Positions 58,598 to 61,992 of a stretch of DNA of 61,992 bases are shown in pieces. Under the pieces are notes generated by a model. That model searched no databases, had not been told where the DNA came from, and worked only from the letters and a program-made list of their open reading frames with translations. The position numbers and the translations under genes are program-made. The DNA comes from Acanthaster planci (taxonomy: Eukaryota; Echinodermata; Asteroidea; Valvatida; Acanthasteridae), in NCBI RefSeq assembly GCF_001949145.1, contig NW_019091404.1:81355-143346 (forward strand), in the 5' to 3' direction. Each line of letters starts with the position of its first letter. Within the stretch, counting starts at the first letter, position 1.

Positions 58598-58656
58598 ATG
58601 GCTGATGAAGAACATGAAAAGGCCTACACCTGGGAAGGTGATTATGAAAAAACATG
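58598..58656 (+). CDS. GTF2H2: GTF2H2 coding exon 1
   Basis: Nineteen codons plus TG, encoding [19 protein letters not shown]. Donor TG|GTAAGT. The ATG context is ATCATGG. A 5' leader exon probably ends at 58292 (AG|GTAAGT) and joins an acceptor at 58517, 58524 or nearby; this leader intron is inferred. Confidence 0.93.
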
Positions 58657-61600
58657 GTAAGTTCATAAGAAAGGTATCCTAAATCGTATTTATAACACTT
58701 TCAAACCAACTTGTACCGTGGATGACTCGTACCATGGGCAACTCGTACCTTGGCCAACTCGTATCTAGAGTTAAGCCCACTTGTACCTTTAGTGTTATCA
58801 ATTCGGTTGTACCTTTCTTGCTCTTCCTCTTCACCGTGTTTAAGATCAGAATTGACAAACATATCAAGAAAAAAATCTTCATAAATCATAAGAGATCTTG
58901 AGCACCAGCATGATTTTCTGCATAGTGCCTGCCGCGGGCGTTTGCACCATCGGTTTATGTGACAGGGCTTTGTCGAACAACCCGACCGTTTACCAACTTG
59001 ACATCCCTATTAACATTCTTTTATTAAATAATAAGCTCTGAGAAAGCTATGTTGAGTTGATGGTACGAGTTGTCCAAGGTACGAGTTGACCTGTTCCCTT
59101 TATAACAACACTGGAGTGCTGTTGATATTGAATAATAAGTGGAATAATCAGACGATGAGTTATTTTCAAATCCATAGAATAGTATTAGAACTTGACCTAA
59201 GTGTGTCTATAAGAAGTTGTCAAGATTCTCCACATTTGTGTTCTTGTTTTATTCGTAGAAAATATAATTGTGTTGTTAATGTATTAAAGAGAAGATAAAA
59301 TCAACTGATCTTGGCCCAAACGTATGGGCAAAATGACATCAGAGGTATTGCTACTGTTTATTTGCAACCATTTCTATCATATCTGTGTTGGTGAGTGACA
59401 AGCTTCCTTGTATCGACCAGTTGTTTGGGATGGTCACTCTTTCCCCCGGTGATGTATTTCTAGGGAGGCCCTTCGAGAGGACGAGCATGGGTCCCTTCAG
59501 ACGACAGTGGACGACATCATTCACCGAGCCAAGCGGAGGCGGCTGTTGGACAGGCCACCCAACATCAGACTGGGAATGGTGAGGGAGACAGGAATGAGAT
59601 GTTGGAGAGAATGCCTCAGGATCATTTGTTTTGGGGGGAGGTGCTTTTAAATCCCATGTTTATCTTGGGCTTTTTCTCAAGACATAAAGACCACTTTCAG
59701 GTCTGTAATGTTCAAATTCAGTGACGACACTTCCGCCTCTGGATAAAAATATACATGTCAATTTTCTATTATGAATTGACTTTCCAATGCGCTAAAGGTC
59801 TAAGGTCGGGGGGAGGGGGTGGAAGTTCCAAGAAGCCAAAGATGGAAACAAGGTTAAGATTTAAAGAATCTGCACCTACAAGAAATTCCAGCTTAGGTGA
59901 ATGATTGATTGATTTGAAAATAGGTCAAGTATGGAATCGGAGCACTGTGTTTCTCACTGAACACAACACTGTTGAAAACCCAACTTTTCTTGTTCCAGAT
60001 GAGGCATCTGTATGTGGTGCTTGACCTGTCGCGTGCCATGGAAGATCCGGACTTCAGACCAAGCCGTCTTCACTGCACTATCAAGGTCAGCTGAAGATTC
60101 CACAGGCCACTTCTCAGATCACAGCAGATATCTTGGAAATGATGGTTCCGTATAAAGTTGTGGTCACATGCTTATCGGGATTTCCATGATGTACTTGCTT
60201 TTTTTTTTTTTGCAGTTGTTGGAAATGTTCGTTGAAGAGTATTTTGACCAGAATCCAATCAGCCAGGTGAGATCCCCCCTCATTTCTCTGGCTTCCAAGC
60301 CCCACCCCTGAGCCTAGCCCCCTTTCACAAAGTGCAATCTGCTTCAGTATTTGTCGCTCAGTTCTCTTCTCGTGTGTTGTGGATGCTTTTGATGACAAAT
60401 CCTTTGTTTAAAGTAGCAAGTAAAATATCAGTTTCTATTTAATCATCTTCAATCGACACACTGTCCGTCCGTCTGAACTTCTTTGAACAGATTGGCTTCA
60501 TTACAACGAGCGACATGAGAGCTGAGAAACTCACAGAACTTGGAGGTGAGAATATACTTAATCGGACAGCGTTTTATTATTTATGGCTGTCACATGTCTG
60601 TCAAATGCTCATTTCCTCCCTGGAAATAATTTTTGTAAACCTCACCAGGCCACGTGTGAATCCTACGTCACATTCTTTGCTGGTTGTAAACACGTCAGCA
60701 GATACCGACCGTAGACGTAGCTGTGGAAGCCCATTTCAGACACTACCATTTTACGCTGAGTCATCAAACAATTACCAACGTCTTATTGGTCCATTTGAAA
60801 AAAACACTCATGGCTGTTGGTTGATTCAGGAATTTATTGTTTCTTTGTTTTTGCAGGGAACCCCAAGCGACACATTGCTGCCTTACACAAATGCAAAGAC
60901 AAACCGTGCTCCAAGGAACCATCTCTACAGAATGCTTTGGATATGGCCGCCTTGTCGCTCAGGTAAACAGCCGATTTTATTTTCAGGAATTCAGTTTTGT
61001 GCACTTTCTGTAACCCCCCATCACACCTTCTCGATACGCTGGCTTGAATACAACGAAATCTGACACAGCTGAAGCGAGAAAACCAAGAATGCAGCGTAAT
61101 GCAACAAAAATGCAACAGAATGCAACAGTGGATTTTATGTTGCAGGGCAGCGCATTGGATTGAACACCAGCCTTCTGGCATTACAAAACTATAAACTGCA
61201 CCTTGCCACTTGTGTTGACTGCCAAGTCCAGCAATATGCAACGACTCACGACAGCTGTTGAATTTCGTTGCATTTAGCTAGGCTGGATCAAGAATGCTCC
61301 CCACATTTCCATTGTATCATGCTCAGTCGTGCGTTTCCTGGTTCGAATTCCAGACACATGCCCAGCCACGCCAGTCGGGAAATTCTCGTCGTCATGGGAA
61401 GTTTGGTGACATGCGATCCTGGAAACATTCATCTTACTATCAAGGTATTCAATTATGACGGAATATCAAAGAAACGTATTTACCTCACCTGGACTTTTTG
61501 TGACATTCTGTCATTGTCAGTTATAGTTACATTTTTGCATGACGTCCAAGTTCAAAAATCTTTAAAACTGCAAAATCCCGTCTGAGGATGATAACAGCCA

Positions 61601-61966
61601 TGCAATGTTTTATATTCCACTTGTTGCTCATATCAAAGCTGTACTTTACTAACTGATGCTGGCTTTGCACTTTTGAGAATTATTTGTGATTTGTTGGGCT
61701 GCTAGGCACTGAAGGATCTCAACATTCGCTGCTCTGTGATTGGTCTGGCGGCGGAGATCAGAATCTGCCGGAAACTGTGCACGCTGACCCAAGGTAAAAG
61801 AAAAAGTAAAAAAATGAAGCCACAGATTTACAAACGAGACAGTCTCACACTAGTCAGTGTGGTTTATCTTCGTCTTTTTACCTATTCAGGGACTTACGGA
61901 ATTCCCCTGGACGAGACCCACTTCAGAGACTTACTCAAGGAGCACACCAACCCTCCGCCAGCTACG
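58598..61966 (+). CDS. GTF2H2: GTF2H2, TFIIH subunit p44 (Ssl1-like), 9 exons in window, 3' end outside
   Basis: p44 is a core TFIIH subunit in the nucleus; in studied species it binds and stimulates the XPD helicase during nucleotide excision repair and supports promoter opening. Exons 58598-58656, 59464-59578, 59999-60085, 60216-60266, 60491-60545, 60857-60962, 61354-61444, 61706-61793 and 61890-61966 join in frame and give 243 codons. The start [20 protein letters not shown] matches the family's WEGxYExTW. The von Willebrand A fold begins at about residue 60 ([19 protein letters not shown], with D67 and S69 at the MIDAS-like position) and includes [28 protein letters not shown] and [12 protein letters not shown]. 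The human protein is 395 residues, so the zinc-binding C-terminal third is beyond the right edge. All introns are GT..AG. It is head-to-head with Dvl. Confidence 0.97.
58657..59463 (+). other. GTF2H2 intron 1 with CTCGTACC foldback repeats
   Basis: Holds repeated units at 58708-58790 and their inverted counterparts at 59055-59092. The remaining introns (59579-59998, 60086-60215, 60267-60490, 60546-60856, 60963-61353, 61445-61705, 61794-61889) contain nothing recognisable except an ATGCAACA-type short repeat near 61089-61130. Confidence 0.7.
58708..58790. repeat. 16-bp tandem units ACTCGTACCNTGGNCA
   Basis: Units CTTGTACCGTGGATGA, CTCGTACCATGGGCAA, CTCGTACCTTGGCCAA and then a decayed CTCGTATCTAGAG and CTTGTACC. 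The inverse pair GGTACGAGTTGTCCAAGGTA lies at 59062-59081. Confidence 0.8.
59464..59578 (+). CDS. GTF2H2: GTF2H2 coding exon 2
   Basis: Encodes [20 protein letters not shown] then [18 protein letters not shown], the basic N-terminal extension before the vWA fold. Acceptor TTCTAG|G, donor ATG|GTGAGG. Confidence 0.94.
59999..60085 (+). CDS. GTF2H2: GTF2H2 coding exon 3 (start of vWA)
   Basis: Encodes [20 protein letters not shown] then PSRLHCTIK in phase 0 at both ends. Acceptor TTCCAG, donor AAG|GTCAGC. Confidence 0.96.
60216..60266 (+). CDS. GTF2H2: GTF2H2 coding exon 4
   Basis: Seventeen codons, [17 protein letters not shown], nearly identical to the mammalian segment as recalled. Acceptor T(11)GCAG, donor CAG|GTGAGA. 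Confidence 0.96.
60491..60545 (+). CDS. GTF2H2: GTF2H2 coding exon 5
   Basis: Encodes [18 protein letters not shown] plus one base. Acceptor AACAG, donor G|GTGAGA. Confidence 0.96.
60857..60962 (+). CDS. GTF2H2: GTF2H2 coding exon 6
   Basis: Encodes [20 protein letters not shown] then [19 protein letters not shown]/KEPSLxNAL is the family signature here. Acceptor TTGCAG, donor AG|GTAAAC. Confidence 0.96.
61354..61444 (+). CDS. GTF2H2: GTF2H2 coding exon 7
   Basis: Encodes [20 protein letters not shown] then [10 protein letters not shown]; HMPxHxSREVL and TCDPxNI are strongly conserved. Acceptor TTCCAG, donor AAG|GTATTC. Confidence 0.96.
61706..61793 (+). CDS. GTF2H2: GTF2H2 coding exon 8
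   Basis: Encodes [20 protein letters not shown] then CRKLCTLTQ plus one base. The VIGLxAEIRIC motif matches p44. Acceptor GCTAG, donor CAAG|GTAAAA. Confidence 0.96.
61890..61966 (+). CDS. GTF2H2: GTF2H2 coding exon 9 (3' boundary tentative)
   Basis: Encodes [20 protein letters not shown] then PPPAT. A GT at 61967 (ACG|GTGACT) keeps phase 0 and fits the PPPA boundary, but the frame stays open to the window end, so the exon might run on. Confidence 0.85.
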
Positions 61967-61992
61967 GTGACTAGTCCAGAAAGATTTTTCTT

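Noticed and set aside
60515-61063. 182-codon plus-strand frame
   Set aside because: Read-through of GTF2H2 exon 5 into intron 5 and across exon 6 in a wrong frame; the spliced exons give the conserved protein.
61335-61372. GGTTCGAATTCC, a tRNA B-box-like phrase before GTF2H2 exon 7
   Set aside because: No A box, acceptor stem or terminator around it; it overlaps the acceptor region of exon 7.
1-61992. CRISPR arrays, operons, phage or integron-like systems
   Set aside because: The direct repeats seen are minisatellites or MITE ends without regular spacers, and the genes are intron-bearing animal genes.

Overview
The window is animal nuclear DNA with AT-rich, repeat-laden spliceosomal introns (GT..AG) and no sign of bacterial or viral gene organisation. 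Protein similarity (recalled, not searched) and the abundant TACATGTA-type motif suggest a marine invertebrate deuterostome, perhaps an echinoderm; the phylum is an inference. Most of the open frames are chance frames inside introns.

Three protein-coding genes are supported. (1) A single-copy-looking Dishevelled (Dvl/Dsh) gene runs on the minus strand from its start codon at 57549 to the left edge. Thirteen coding exons were located and all join in frame: 57389-57549, 53123-53192, 42807-42940, 28306-28376, 7349-7466, 4637-4733, 4235-4304, 3975-4062, 3296-3424, 2823-2890, 2034-2192, 1605-1739 and 516-683. They encode the DIX, basic, PDZ and DEP regions (489 codons); the C-terminal tail lies beyond position 1. 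(2) An intronless rhodopsin-family GPCR (33840-34889, minus) is nested in Dvl intron 3. It has several altered core motifs (N at 2.50, NRV for DRY, HPILY for NPxxY). (3) GTF2H2 (TFIIH p44/Ssl1) starts at 58598 on the plus strand, head-to-head with Dvl. Nine coding exons (243 codons) are in the window; the C-terminal zinc-binding part lies beyond 61992. The 1.05 kb between the two start codons is probably a shared promoter region, with a YY1-like ATGGCGGC motif and a TATA-like element.

Layout: 1-4734, compact 3' half of Dvl (PDZ and DEP exons, introns 0.2-0.9 kb); 4734-7348, intron 5 with a decayed zinc-finger transposase remnant; 7467-28305, a 20.8 kb intron 4 with several non-autonomous elements; 28377-42806, intron 3 with the GPCR, a foldback element containing a tRNA-like core, and a 474-base assembly gap inside a MITE; 42941-53122, intron 2 with a 1.25 kb inverted-repeat element; 53193-57388, intron 1; 57550-58597, bidirectional promoter; 58598 to the end, GTF2H2.

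The Dvl and GTF2H2 products act in unrelated processes (Wnt/planar polarity signalling; transcription initiation and nucleotide excision repair), so their pairing is a matter of promoter architecture rather than a pathway. The most unusual features are the 251-bp foldback element at 29546-29796, which carries a tRNA-like unit with A box, B box and a T8 terminator, and the nested GPCR with its altered core residues.
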